Source: JBBDIM01 sp040880405
GTDB taxonomy: Bacteria; Planctomycetota; Planctomycetia; Pirellulales; Pirellulaceae
Direction: 5' to 3'
Assembly (NCBI GenBank): GCA_040880405.1
Contig: JBBDIM010000091.1
Coordinates: 1 to 30,677 of the forward strand
DNA: 30,677 nucleotides
A program made the translations under genes and the position numbers. The notes under the pieces were generated by a model, which saw only the letters and a program-made list of their open reading frames with translations, had not been told where the DNA came from and made no database searches. Of this stretch, positions 1 through 8,076 are shown in pieces (positions within the stretch are counted from its first letter, which is position 1; each line of letters begins with the position of its first letter).

Positions 1-335
1 GAAACGAACACAATCTGGCTCCTTGAGTTCCAACAGCTACAGGCGACAATCCATCAGGTGGGGCAGGTGCTAGCACGCTTGGGTGCCAGCCAGGCAAGGC
101 TGCGTCAATGCCGATTACGGCCGACGCATAGATCCGAAATCCTCAGGATCCATTCAATAGGCTTTCCCCTGAACCGCAAGGGGGCCCTCCGAAATTAAAC
201 GATTCAAGAGTAATCGGTCTGCGCGTAGCTTACGGGTCCCCACCCCGTTTGACAACCTCAGCTTGCTTCGGATTCAATGCCGTGCAGCTCCAGGGGCGAG
301 TCGAATTCCGCCCTGAATGGGGACGCTCGCCATAT

Positions 336-574
336 GGGGATGAGTTCAATTACAAGGAGTCGGAGGTCAAGAAGTTTCAGCCGCGGTCCCCGTAATTGAA
401 CTTATCCCCGTACCTATTTAGCGTATGAGCCAATCGCCGCCCCTGGGTTGTGGGGGCGAATGGAGTGGGGAATCCGGTATTAAGAATGGATCGTTTGGAA
501 GGGGATAAGTTCAATTGCGGGGGCCGCGGACTAGGGTTCTATCGCTCCGACTCATTGCAATTGAACTCATCCCC
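336..574. repeat. Family A composite repeat, copy 1 (two inverted 74-base hairpins)
   Basis: Two hairpins, 336-409 and 501-574, lie in opposite orientation around a 91-base spacer. The first begins GGGGATGAGTTCAATTAC and ends GTAATTGAACTTATCCCC. The second begins GGGGATAAGTTCAATTGC and ends GCAATTGAACTCATCCCC. Each arm pair forms an 18-base stem with a single A.C or G.T mismatch at the sixth pair. The A-to-G change in the second copy (TTGC instead of TTAC) is matched in the partner arm (GCAA). The spacer ends match those of copy 2 at 4192-4440 in inverted orientation. The arrangement resembles BIME/REP pairs; a mobilising enzyme is not visible. Confidence 0.85.
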
Positions 575-608
575 CGCATTCACCCCGGGTGGGATTTGCC
601 ACACCGAA

Positions 609-636
609 TTGCCGCCTCGCTATTGCGACGTACAAT
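609..636 (+). promoter_or_regulatory. Candidate sigma70-type promoter for the S49 peptidase gene
   Basis: TTGCCG at 609-614 and TACAAT at 631-636 are 16 bases apart and lie about 90 bases upstream of the ATG at 723. They lie outside the hairpin repeat, which ends at 574. This is a pattern match only. Confidence 0.3.
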
Positions 637-722
637 AGTCTGGTACATTGCGCGCCTACGCCCTCAAGGGGGTGGGTGCCTAGGGTGGTCACTGGGCCGC
701 TCTCCTCCGATTCACCTTAGCC

Positions 723-1805
723 ATGGATCTGTTTCCGATGTCGCATGTCCCCTCTGAACCGGTTCACCCGGCTCCCGCTCAGCAGCCGCAAATCATCATT
801 CAAAGCTCCGGCAGCAGCCTGGGATGGCGAATTTTGTCGGGGGTTGCCTGCTTTGGTCTGTTTCTCTGCATGGTCATCATCATCGGGCAGGCAATCGCCT
901 ACAGCGAATATTTCAACACGCGTGACGGCGTTTCAGAGAAGTTCCACTCCGGCAGCAAATCGGCGAGTAACAAGATCGCCATCATCAACGTCACCGGCGT
1001 AATCATGAGCGGCGAGGGCTACATTCGCAACCAAATCGACATGGCCCAAGAGGATGACGACGTGAAGGCGATTGTGGTGCGGGTCGATTCTCCCGGCGGG
1101 ACGGTCACCGGGTCAGATTACATCCTGCACCACCTCAACCGTGTGCGGACCGAGCGCGACATCCCGCTGGTTGTCAGCATGGGTGGCGCAGCGACTTCCG
1201 GTGGCTACTACGTTGCGATGGCGGTGGGTGATCAGGAAGACTCGATCTATGCCGAACCGACCACTACGACCGGGTCGATCGGGGTGATCATCCCGCATTA
1301 CGACATCTCAGGCCTGATGGCCCGCTACGACATCGAAGACGATTCGATCATGAGCCATCCCCGTAAGCAGATGCTCTCGATGACTCGGGACATGCCTGAA
1401 GAGCATCGTGAGATTTTGCAGGACTACGTGAACCAAGCCTTCACGCGGTTCAAGGAAATCGTGAAAGAAGGGCGTCCCGAATTCCGCAAAAACCCAGAGA
1501 AGCTGGACGAGTTGGCTACCGGCGAAATCTTCACCGCCACCACCGCCGTGAATACCGGCCTGGTCGACAAGATCGGCTTCTTGGAAGAAGCAATCAAACG
1601 AGCCGCCGAGCTGGCGAACATCGACGCGGAAAAGACACGCGTGGTGGAGTACACGCAGCCCGTTTCCTTGTTTGGACTGGCCTCTGCCAATGAGCAGGCG
1701 ATGTCTTGGGAAAAGATGATCGAGATGACCACGCCCAAGGCCTACTACCTGCAAAGTTATTTTCCACCCGCTTTGATGGGCCTGCGGATTGATCCGCGGC
1801 AATAA
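723..1805 (+). CDS. sppA: S49 family signal peptide peptidase (SppA-like), membrane-anchored
   Basis: A 360-residue serine protease of the S49 family, which degrades signal peptides and other membrane peptides within or at the membrane. A Pro/Gln-rich N-terminus precedes one transmembrane segment at about 37-60. The ClpP-like domain follows, with DSPGG at 122-126, the catalytic-Ser motif ATSGGYY (Ser159), TGSIGV at 183-188, and a Lys215 in SHPRKQML that sits where the general-base Lys of single-domain SppA proteins lies. The length fits the short, single-domain form rather than the 600-residue E. coli form. The start is ATG 723; an ATG at 738 is possible and no clear ribosome site separates them. 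It stands alone and converges on the glycerate kinase gene across a family B repeat. Confidence 0.9.
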   Translation: MDLFPMSHVPSEPVHPAPAQQPQIIIQSSGSSLGWRILSGVACFGLFLCMVIIIGQAIAYSEYFNTRDGVSEKFHSGSKSASNKIAIINVTGVIMSGEGYIRNQIDMAQEDDDVKAIVVRVDSPGGTVTGSDYILHHLNRVRTERDIPLVVSMGGAATSGGYYVAMAVGDQEDSIYAEPTTTTGSIGVIIPHYDISGLMARYDIEDDSIMSHPRKQMLSMTRDMPEEHREILQDYVNQAFTRFKEIVKEGRPEFRKNPEKLDELATGEIFTATTAVNTGLVDKIGFLEEAIKRAAELANIDAEKTRVVEYTQPVSLFGLASANEQAMSWEKMIEMTTPKAYYLQSYFPPALMGLRIDPRQ

Positions 1806-1825
1806 AACGTCACGTTATCTGGGGG

Positions 1826-1990
1826 TGGGTGCCATGCCCACGCCCGGAAAGCGTGGGCATGCGTAGCGTGGGTGGGTTCGCTTCTCGCGCGCCTTGGGCA
1901 TGCCTGTTAGGGTTCCATGGGATCATGTTGCCGGTTGAAGAGGTACTCGCCCAAACATGCCCACGCTGGAGGGCGTGGGCATGGCACCCA
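1826..1990. repeat. Family B composite repeat, copy 1
   Basis: The left end starts GGGTGCCATGCCCACGC at about 1827 and folds with GCGTGGGCAT at 1851-1860. The right end holds ATGCCCACGC, then GCGTGGGCATGGCACCC ending at 1989. The two ends are inverted with respect to each other around about 95 bases. The right arm also contains GTTGCCGGTTGAAG (from 1927), shared with copies at 12039-12231 and 15968-16031. It occupies the whole space between the converging peptidase and glycerate kinase genes, a usual place for REP-like elements. Confidence 0.8.
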
Positions 1991-2025
1991 GGATCCGATT
2001 GGAAACGTAGCAGTAGAACACCGCA

Positions 2026-3414
2026 CTACTGCCCCGGTTGTGGTTGAATTCGGTCGACCACCACCACCCGGACATCGCAGACGTTGGTGTGGGTGGGTCC
2101 GGTTTGGAGTAGTCGCCCCAGTGGCTCGAAAAAATGATAGGCGTCGTTTCGCCGCAGGTAATTGAGGGGCTCAAGCCCCTCTTCCTGCATCCGCGTGAAG
2201 CTCGCTTCATCCAACCATGCCCCTGCGGCGTCGGTGGGGCCATCTTCCCCGTCGGTTCCGCCGGAGAGCAGGGCGATGCCGGTGAGGGGATTGGCGTCGC
2301 TGTTTTCCATGAGCGTGGTTAAACCGGAGAGCACCAACTGCTGATTGCGACCCCCTTTGCCCCGTTGGGATTCTTCCACCAAGTGGACGACCGGTTCGCC
2401 CCCAGTGATCAGGCAATCGGGGCCCGGTTCAGATCGCATCTTGATTGCCATCCGGGCCAGATGGGCCCCAATCTCCTCGGCCGCGCCTTCCATCCCCTTG
2501 GCAGAGAGCATCGCGTGCGAGTACCCGCGTCGTTCCGCTTCGATCCCGGCGGCATCCACCGCCACGGCGTTGTTGCCGATGATGAAGTTTTGAACCAGGC
2601 AGCTTGGCTCAACCGGTGGTCGCTTATCCGCAGCTTGCCGCCGGACGAACTCAACCAGCGGCGCAAGCCCCGGTTGGCAGTCCGCTTGAAAGTCCAAGAG
2701 CACCTTTAAGGCATCCGCTGCGGTGGTTTGGTTGGGGACGGTCGGCCCGGAGGCGATCACGTCGAGCGGGTCTCCGAGGACGTCGGAGATGATCAGACTG
2801 ACCAAATTCCCACTCCGGCAGGCCGTAGCGAGGCCGTTCCCTTTGAATCGGCTGAGCTGCTTGCGAACGGTGTTAAGCTGCTCGATATTCGCCCCAGCCC
2901 CGCTCAACAGGCGAGTCACCTCCTGTTTTTGAGCCAGGGTGATTCCCTGCACCGGGGCCGGTAACAAGGCCGATCCCCCACCAGAAATCAGGCAAATGCA
3001 CAGGTCACGTGGCGTGATACCGCCGACCAAATCGAGCATCCGCGCGGTCAATTCCACTCCCGCTTCAGTCGGTGCATTTACGCCCGCGGGCCGGCCAGCG
3101 GAAACTTCAATTGGCGGTAGCTGACGAACACAATCTTCCGGCACACTCACAATCCCGGTCATCCGCTTCGCGGCGATCACCTCTGGACCTAGCGCCTCGA
3201 TCAGTCCTTGCACCATCCCGGTGCCCGCCTTGCCGCCACCCACGACCACAATCCGATCGATCTCGCCCAGCGAAAACTCCGCGTCGGCCAGCAGCAGGGT
3301 ATCTCCCTCAATGCGGACATTTTCCCGGACCAAGGCGTCGCTTTTGACCGCTTCGACCCCCGCACGCCAAATGGCTTGAACGTCATCGGCAAGCTGCTGC
3401 GGGGTGCGGGGCAT
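2026..3414 (-). CDS. Glycerate 2-kinase (type II, MOFRL family)
   Basis: A 462-residue type II glycerate kinase, which phosphorylates D-glycerate with ATP, normally to 2-phosphoglycerate, feeding glycolate, serine or sugar-acid breakdown products into glycolysis. The N-terminal domain (about 1-240) carries VVVGGGKAG at 56-64, with the nucleotide-binding Lys62, and SGGGSALLPAP near 144-154. The MOFRL domain (about 330-455) carries LLSGGTDGEDGPTDAAGA and the closing TGPTHTNVCDV. Length is normal. The start is ATG 3414. It lies 40 bases downstream of a small membrane-protein gene on the same strand, probably in one transcript. The family is also called hydroxypyruvate reductase in older annotations, but the sequence fits the kinase. 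The exact phosphorylation position cannot be read from the sequence. Confidence 0.93.
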   Translation of the reverse strand: MPRTPQQLADDVQAIWRAGVEAVKSDALVRENVRIEGDTLLLADAEFSLGEIDRIVVVGGGKAGTGMVQGLIEALGPEVIAAKRMTGIVSVPEDCVRQLPPIEVSAGRPAGVNAPTEAGVELTARMLDLVGGITPRDLCICLISGGGSALLPAPVQGITLAQKQEVTRLLSGAGANIEQLNTVRKQLSRFKGNGLATACRSGNLVSLIISDVLGDPLDVIASGPTVPNQTTAADALKVLLDFQADCQPGLAPLVEFVRRQAADKRPPVEPSCLVQNFIIGNNAVAVDAAGIEAERRGYSHAMLSAKGMEGAAEEIGAHLARMAIKMRSEPGPDCLITGGEPVVHLVEESQRGKGGRNQQLVLSGLTTLMENSDANPLTGIALLSGGTDGEDGPTDAAGAWLDEASFTRMQEEGLEPLNYLRRNDAYHFFEPLGRLLQTGPTHTNVCDVRVVVVDRIQPQPGQ

Positions 3415-3454
3415 CTTTCAGGGATCCTGGGGGTTTGGGGCGGGACGCGGAAAA

Positions 3455-4084
3455 TCACTTTTGGATTCGCAGGATGTCCAACCACTGCGGCGACCGTTCG
3501 ACGATGACCTGCCCGATCGGGTTGTCTTCATCGGCACAGCAGACCAGCCCCACCAGATAGGGCCGCCCATCCGATTCAAACCGACCCGCCAAAGCGGCCC
3601 AGGGGGTCCCTTGGCCATGATTGCCAGGCAGGTTGGCCTGCACGAAAAAGCTTTGGGCGAAACCGGACGTGCTGACTTGACCTGGCCAGCGATAGAAGTC
3701 GGGCCGATGGGCGCGGATGACCTCCATCATCCCCGGCAGAAATTGGCTCATCAGTCGCCGCAGTTCCGCTTCATCGGGGATCTGCCGCGTCCGGCCCACC
3801 GGGGCAACCACAATCGCGACCACACGGATCGGGACGTTGTACAGCGTTAGCTTCGGCCCCAACAAACTGCTCGGCCCGCTGGACGTGAGGGCGTCGACCG
3901 AGATATCGACTTGCTCCGCACTGGGTGGTGGTCCTGGCTGCGGTCGAAGGTAAAAATAGGCGACGACCCCCAGAACCAACAATCCGAGCACAGCCCCCAC
4001 CAAGCTCGGTGGCGGCGCATAGTCGAACCAATCCGCGACTAGCGGCGGAAATTGCTCGATCAGATGGTTCCACTCAAGAGGCAT
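3455..4084 (-). CDS. Conserved-looking membrane-anchored protein of unknown function
   Basis: A 209-residue protein I do not recognise by family. A short N-terminal segment is followed by one hydrophobic helix at about 28-47 (LVGAVLGLLVLGVVAYFYL). A proline-rich linker follows, then a roughly 150-residue mixed alpha/beta domain ending in DEDNPIGQVIVERSPQWLDILR. It has no catalytic signature I can identify; VCCADED near 181-187 is the only cysteine pair. The ATG at 4084 is the first in frame and has no strong ribosome site. It lies 40 bases upstream of the glycerate kinase on the same strand, so co-transcription is likely, but I see no functional link. Coding is supported by the long open frame and the ordered domain pattern. 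Confidence 0.75.
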   Translation of the reverse strand: MPLEWNHLIEQFPPLVADWFDYAPPPSLVGAVLGLLVLGVVAYFYLRPQPGPPPSAEQVDISVDALTSSGPSSLLGPKLTLYNVPIRVVAIVVAPVGRTRQIPDEAELRRLMSQFLPGMMEVIRAHRPDFYRWPGQVSTSGFAQSFFVQANLPGNHGQGTPWAALAGRFESDGRPYLVGLVCCADEDNPIGQVIVERSPQWLDILRIQK

Positions 4085-4440
4085 GCTTCACTCGGCAAGG
4101 GGCGCAGGCGCAAGGTCTCGACACGATCGTACCCAAGGGGTGATGTCCCCGGCAAGCGGTTGACCTGCTTTGGAATGCCGAGTGCTTCGTCGGGGATGAG
4201 TTCAATTACAAAGAGTCGGCGATATAGAACCCTAATCCGCGGCACCCGTAATTGAACTTATCCCCCTGTGAAACGCTCCATTCTCAGGCACCCGCAGATA
4301 AGAGCAGATAAGAATTGATGGTATCCGACGAAAGGGTAACGATTGGCTCCCGCGCCACACGAGTACGGGGATAAGGTCAATTACGGGGACCGCGGCCAGA
4401 ACTTCATTACCGCCGACTCTTTGTAATTGAACTCATCCCC
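4085..4440. other. Intergenic region filled by a family A composite repeat
   Basis: This 356-base gap between two minus-strand genes has no credible gene. Most of it (4192-4440) is the second family A composite. Its last base directly abuts the stop codon (complement of 4441-4443) of the large secreted-protein gene, so the hairpin would form at the very 3' end of that transcript and may act as an mRNA 3'-end structure. Confidence 0.6.
4192..4440. repeat. Family A composite repeat, copy 2 (two inverted 74-base hairpins)
   Basis: Hairpins at 4192-4265 (GGGGATGAG to CTTATCCCC) and 4367-4440 (GGGGATAAG to CTCATCCCC) flank a 101-base spacer. The whole unit is inverted relative to copy 1 at 336-574. 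Near one spacer end AAACGCTCCATTCT (4271-4284) matches AAACGATCCATTCT in the reverse complement of copy 1. Near the other, CGATTGGCTC and the terminal GTAC are shared. The spacer centre is not conserved. The pair therefore looks like a single mobile or duplicated unit. Confidence 0.85.
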
Positions 4441-7209
4441 TTATGGAGAGGTGACGGTTTGGAAGCGGTCGTCGAGGAAGCCGGGGTTGGTCACCGGGTC
4501 GGTCGGCACGAGGTCCGCTTCCTCGTATTGTTGGACCGTCAAGTCATCCAGATAGGCTTGGCCCACCCCTTCCATTTCGACAATCAGGTGCATCGTGCTG
4601 GCGTCGCCGGTCGCGCGAATCATCGAAAACTCGGTCCACTGGTCGCCCCGATGGAACTGGAGTCCCAGGTCACGTCCACCGAGCGAGTCGTGAATCGTGA
4701 GGCCGCGGCTATCGGTCGCGAGTGGACTGGGAATCCGAATCGCTCCGCGGATCAACACCAGCCGGCCCGGCTCGACCTGGACCGCTGCCGAGCGGACCTG
4801 AACCGGGGCCGATTCCGGCCGCGCGTACATTTGTCGCTCGTCAGGCTGCACGACGAGAGACAAAGAATAGTCGCCGCCCCGGGGATTGTTCGGTGACAGC
4901 TCGACGGTCGCGTGGAAGCCCTCGCCGCGGATCGTCTGCTGGCTCCAACCACTGGCCAACAGAAAACTAATGTCCTCCATGTCACCACCCGGCAACCGAT
5001 TTTCCGACGGGCGGAGCCCCTGCAGCGCCGCTTGGAAATCGACCGCGTGCGGTACCAAGTCGTACGAGGCCATCAGGGGATTGGTCAGCGGGTAGCGATA
5101 CTGAGCCACCAACTGTTCCCATTGCCGCCGCTGGACTCCTTGTACCTTCTGCAAACCTTGTCGCGCGTATTTATTGGCCTCTACCAGGTTTCCCAGCTCA
5201 TACAGCCGCTCCGCCTGGCGGAGATGGGCCCAGGCTTGATCCAGCGACCGAGGCATGTCAGCCATTGCCCCGGAGGATACCAGTCGCTCGCTCACTGCCC
5301 TGGTCAATTGAAACTCATGGGTCGCCAGATCGATCCGCAGCCGGACCAAATCACTCTGGTTTTCGTCGATCCGGCGTCTCAGGTCGCGGATCACGCGGGG
5401 GTCCTGGGTCAACACAATTAGCGAGACATGGCTTTTCTCTTCCAGCGTGATCCGTAAGTCGCCGTGCCCTCGATGGTAAGTAATCCGAGGCAGCCCGGTA
5501 TCCGACAGAAGATACGGCTCGCTCGCGGCCGGAATCCCTCGGGCCCGGATGGTCACGTTATGTTCGGGGACCTCGGCGGAGACGAGTTGGTCGTGGTCGC
5601 TGACCCTGACCGCGATCAGCAATATCGAGGTGGGTGTGGCGAGCATCGAGACCCTCACGTTCGGATCGTTGACGGAGACGTCGCTCACAAATCGACCGGC
5701 GGAGACCCACGGCTGGATCAGGTCGATCCGCCGATTGATCAGCGCGATCACGGCGCGGCGGTTGGCATCAGCCGGGTGATCGACACTTAACGGCGAGCTG
5801 CTCTCAAACAACAGTCCCCGTGAACCAGAGGCCAAGGCCAGGAAGGCCGCCTTTTCCATTTGGGTGGCATCAATCCCCGCGACCATCTCCGGATCGCGAG
5901 CCAAGGCGGCGACCTGCCGAGTGGTGGTCGGCGCGACTTGGGTGGGGATCGCCGCCCAGCGAATCGTGCTGGGCGAAGAGAACAAGCTCCAGGAGTTGAG
6001 CCACTGGTGGTACCGATCGAGGTTGGACGAAGTGGCAATCGAGCCCCGTCGGGCAGTGACAATTTCGCTATGGCGACTGTAATCGAACACGCGACTTGGT
6101 GGGATCGCCATCACCGGCCGGGGAGAATCTCCATCCAGCAGCTTGACCTCTTCGGCTCGGATCACGAAATCGGAGAACGCCTCCTCTCCTTCGGTCGCGG
6201 GTAGCTCCCAGGCCAGCACGGCTTGCTGGTCTTTGGGCTCGTAGTCGTCCGGTGGAGAGGAAACACTGGTCAATCCATGCCGGATCAACTCCTGCCGCAA
6301 GCGAGGTCCGGGAGGTTCGCTCGTGCGGATGGCGGTCACCCCCAGTTGCCGAAGCAGGGAGATCGGTTCTCCATGGTAATCGAGGATCCGCGGGACCGCG
6401 GCATGGCCGTTGATCTCCACTACCTGGCCGTTGGCGACCGAACCAATGTCCTCATCTTCGGAGCTACGCGATAAGTGGACCCTTGCCCCGCGGGTCGGAT
6501 TGGGCATCGTCGGCGCGGATTGCCTCACCTCCGCCTGACGCTCGGCGGTTCCGGTATGAACGGTTAACTGTCCTTCCGCTTCGAGGTCGTCGATGTACAG
6601 GGTGTTCGTCCCCTTGCCGGTGTACAGGTTGAGCACCACCTGGTCGATATACGCCTCGCGAGGATCGAACCGGCTGCCATACTCCGACCGCAAGGCGGGC
6701 ACCTGTTGCTCGACCGCCGTGGCCAGGTCGCGCAGGGTCAAGCGAGACCATTTTCCGACCGTCTGGTAGCTCTCTCCCAGCAGTAGGCTGGTGCGGGGTA
6801 GTCCTGTCGTCGGGTCGAGTGACCGGGGATATACCACTCGGGCCATCAACTGCACCCCCGCTTTATTCCCTTTGAGCCACACGCTGAACCGCAAATCAGG
6901 GATCACCCGAGAAGGAGTGACCGCGTGGACGAAATAGACGTGGGTCCCGGAGCCGGTTCTGAGGGCGATCCTCTCGCTCCCGGTCCCTGTATGAGCCTCA
7001 TCGGTGGTCCGCTCATGCTGGGCGATCTGCAACTGACCGTCCGCTTGGATGTAGGTCCAGGAGGTCTCCGTGGACTCGAAATCCTCAATCACTTCGGCAT
7101 GCGCTGTGAGAGGGACTGTGGAGATTGCCACCGCGCAGCAGAAGAGCAGCAGCCAGGTTTTTAACCACCTGCGCGGGTAGGTGAATCGGATTGGCGGGGA
7201 TTTCCCCAT
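4441..7209 (-). CDS. Large exported protein with two jelly-roll-like domains, unknown function
   Basis: A 922-residue exported protein I cannot assign to a named family. A signal peptide (about 10-38) has a basic n-region (RRWLK), a hydrophobic core, and a likely cut after AHA. An N-terminal beta-sandwich-like region (about 39-215) ends in LYIDDLEAEG. A central region (about 235-560) looks like a barrel, with GIDATQMEKAAFLALASG and a following FESSSPLS. A helical stretch (about 605-720) is rich in Arg and Gln. A second beta-sandwich-like region (about 737-895) ends in AYLDDLTVQ. The matching YIDDL/YLDDL endings are typical of carbohydrate-binding-like jelly rolls, so glycan binding or processing is an inference. 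I chose ATG 7209 because it gives a normal signal peptide; an in-frame TTG at 7254 would add 15 residues. No catalytic residues are evident. Confidence 0.8.
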   Translation of the reverse strand: MGKSPPIRFTYPRRWLKTWLLLFCCAVAISTVPLTAHAEVIEDFESTETSWTYIQADGQLQIAQHERTTDEAHTGTGSERIALRTGSGTHVYFVHAVTPSRVIPDLRFSVWLKGNKAGVQLMARVVYPRSLDPTTGLPRTSLLLGESYQTVGKWSRLTLRDLATAVEQQVPALRSEYGSRFDPREAYIDQVVLNLYTGKGTNTLYIDDLEAEGQLTVHTGTAERQAEVRQSAPTMPNPTRGARVHLSRSSEDEDIGSVANGQVVEINGHAAVPRILDYHGEPISLLRQLGVTAIRTSEPPGPRLRQELIRHGLTSVSSPPDDYEPKDQQAVLAWELPATEGEEAFSDFVIRAEEVKLLDGDSPRPVMAIPPSRVFDYSRHSEIVTARRGSIATSSNLDRYHQWLNSWSLFSSPSTIRWAAIPTQVAPTTTRQVAALARDPEMVAGIDATQMEKAAFLALASGSRGLLFESSSPLSVDHPADANRRAVIALINRRIDLIQPWVSAGRFVSDVSVNDPNVRVSMLATPTSILLIAVRVSDHDQLVSAEVPEHNVTIRARGIPAASEPYLLSDTGLPRITYHRGHGDLRITLEEKSHVSLIVLTQDPRVIRDLRRRIDENQSDLVRLRIDLATHEFQLTRAVSERLVSSGAMADMPRSLDQAWAHLRQAERLYELGNLVEANKYARQGLQKVQGVQRRQWEQLVAQYRYPLTNPLMASYDLVPHAVDFQAALQGLRPSENRLPGGDMEDISFLLASGWSQQTIRGEGFHATVELSPNNPRGGDYSLSLVVQPDERQMYARPESAPVQVRSAAVQVEPGRLVLIRGAIRIPSPLATDSRGLTIHDSLGGRDLGLQFHRGDQWTEFSMIRATGDASTMHLIVEMEGVGQAYLDDLTVQQYEEADLVPTDPVTNPGFLDDRFQTVTSP

Positions 7210-7529
7210 CGCTCCCAGGTCGATCGCGGAAAGGTTGTGGTGAATTCGCAACAACGGCGTGTGGGCCGTTGCCGGATACCTAAGTGGTGCTTGTAACTGG
7301 ATTTAGACAGGAGGGCCAGACCAATCATGATGCTTGCAGTCAACGTGTCGAAAAAACATCACGCCCGGCCCGAAGCCGCAAAATACTTACTGGCAATGAG
7401 TTGCGTCATCGCCCCGGATTATGCGAGCGTTCTGGCACGCCCTCTGCTTATAATCCCCTGCATCAGCAAATCATCAACGTTCCCAATCGCAACACAATCC
7501 CAGTCGCCACGCATCCCAAGAGCAACACC
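7210..7529. other. Divergent intergenic region
   Basis: This 320-base region separates the minus-strand secreted-protein gene from the plus-strand 97-residue gene and must hold both promoters. An open frame runs through it into the downstream gene from 7284, but its translation over 7284-7529 is low-quality and lacks conserved-looking sequence, so I treat it as untranslated leader. It contains the sigma54-like and TATAAT boxes described separately. Confidence 0.5.
7433..7454 (+). promoter_or_regulatory. Candidate sigma54 (-24/-12) promoter overlapping a TATAAT box
   Basis: TGGCACG at 7433-7439, a four-base gap, and CTGCT at 7444-7448 match the sigma54 consensus TGGCACG-N4-TTGCT at all but one position, with the required 10 bases between the GG and GC pairs. 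A perfect sigma70 -10 hexamer TATAAT follows at 7449-7454, without a good -35 element 17 bases upstream. Either could drive the small gene starting at 7530. No enhancer-binding-protein site was identified. Confidence 0.4.
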
Positions 7530-7823
7530 ATGAGCAACGCACCCCAAAGAGTCGAAGACCAAGCCAACAGCCAGGACGAGATTCCGAAGGACCTGGTCGA
7601 GTTGGCGATCGAGATTGCTAAACTGCCGGCCCAATACCGTGGCCCGCTGGAAGTTTCGGTGGGGAAGGTGATTGAGAACAGCCGGCGTCGACGGCGGATC
7701 TACACCTTGGTGCAAGAGGCCCTCAGTCAATTGCGGTTGGATATGAAATATCTGATGTTCGATCTGGAAGCGACGCGTCGCGAACGGGACCAGTTTAAGT
7801 CGGACATGGAGGGTAACGAGTAG
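7530..7823 (+). CDS. Small conserved-looking helical protein, unknown function
   Basis: A 97-residue protein. The first 20 residues are polar. The rest appears helical, with DLVELAIEIAKLPAQYRGPLEVSVGKVIENSRRRRRIY followed by a heptad-like stretch (LVQEALSQLRLDMKYLMFDLEATRRERDQF) that could form a coiled coil. An Arg run (RRRRR) at about 55-60 divides the two. There is no signal peptide or membrane segment. I do not recognise the family. The ATG at 7530 is preferred over the upstream in-frame start at 7284 because the translation is ordered only from here; AAGAG lies nine bases upstream. A helical, basic protein of this size could be a regulator or structural adaptor, but that is a guess. Confidence 0.7.
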   Translation: MSNAPQRVEDQANSQDEIPKDLVELAIEIAKLPAQYRGPLEVSVGKVIENSRRRRRIYTLVQEALSQLRLDMKYLMFDLEATRRERDQFKSDMEGNE

Positions 7824-7824
7824 T

Positions 7825-7880
7825 TTTTCGGCCGAAGAGCCCCCCGACTGACGGGAATTTTTGTCGGCGGGGGCCGAAAA
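7825..7880 (+). terminator. Likely transcription terminator after the 97-residue gene
   Basis: The inverted repeat starts right after the TAG at 7821-7823. TTTTCGGCC at 7825-7833 pairs with GGCCGAAAA at 7872-7880. An inner GC-rich stem joins CCGAC (7844-7848) to GTCGG (7863-7867), with a run of C facing a run of G. A T-rich tract (TGGTTTTCTTT) follows. The stem is interrupted, so this is a moderate call. Confidence 0.45.
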
Positions 7881-8076
7881 TGGTTTTCTTTCGCCTCCCA
7901 AGCGGATAAACTCTAGTAGCCGCTTGAAATTCCCTCCGCGTTGACGGCACCACCCAGCCACGCCGATTCCTCGCCCGTGACGGTCCCCTCCGTCCCCCCA
8001 TTGGCCAGCAATTCCAACGGTCAAGCGATCGCGGGAATCGGCATCCCCTTCCAGTGTTCCCCAGGAGTTGAGGTCG

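Larger units (their letters stand above)
1..722. other. Gene-free left end with repeats
   Basis: I see no convincing complete gene here. Frame 1 is open from the window edge to a TAA at 196-198 (65 codons with no start in view). Its translation is rich in Gln, Leu and Arg and resembles no family I know, so it may be the tail of a gene outside the window or chance. Positions 336-574 hold a pair of inverted 74-base hairpins, described separately. Short overlapping open frames at 450-757 run through these repeats and are not credible genes. Confidence 0.5.

Noticed and set aside
1308..1802. 164-codon open frame antisense to the S49 peptidase gene
   Set aside because: It is a shadow of the strongly supported coding strand, like many long opposite-strand frames in this GC-rich sequence.
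336..4440. CRISPR array or phage att sites as an explanation for the repeated units
   Set aside because: Copies are few, widely spaced, inverted and hairpin-forming, with no uniform spacers and no cas or integrase genes in the window.
7284..7529. Upstream extension of the 97-residue gene
   Set aside because: The frame is open, but the translation is irregular, contains a promoter-like segment and lacks any ordered domain; the ATG at 7530 gives a compact, plausible protein.
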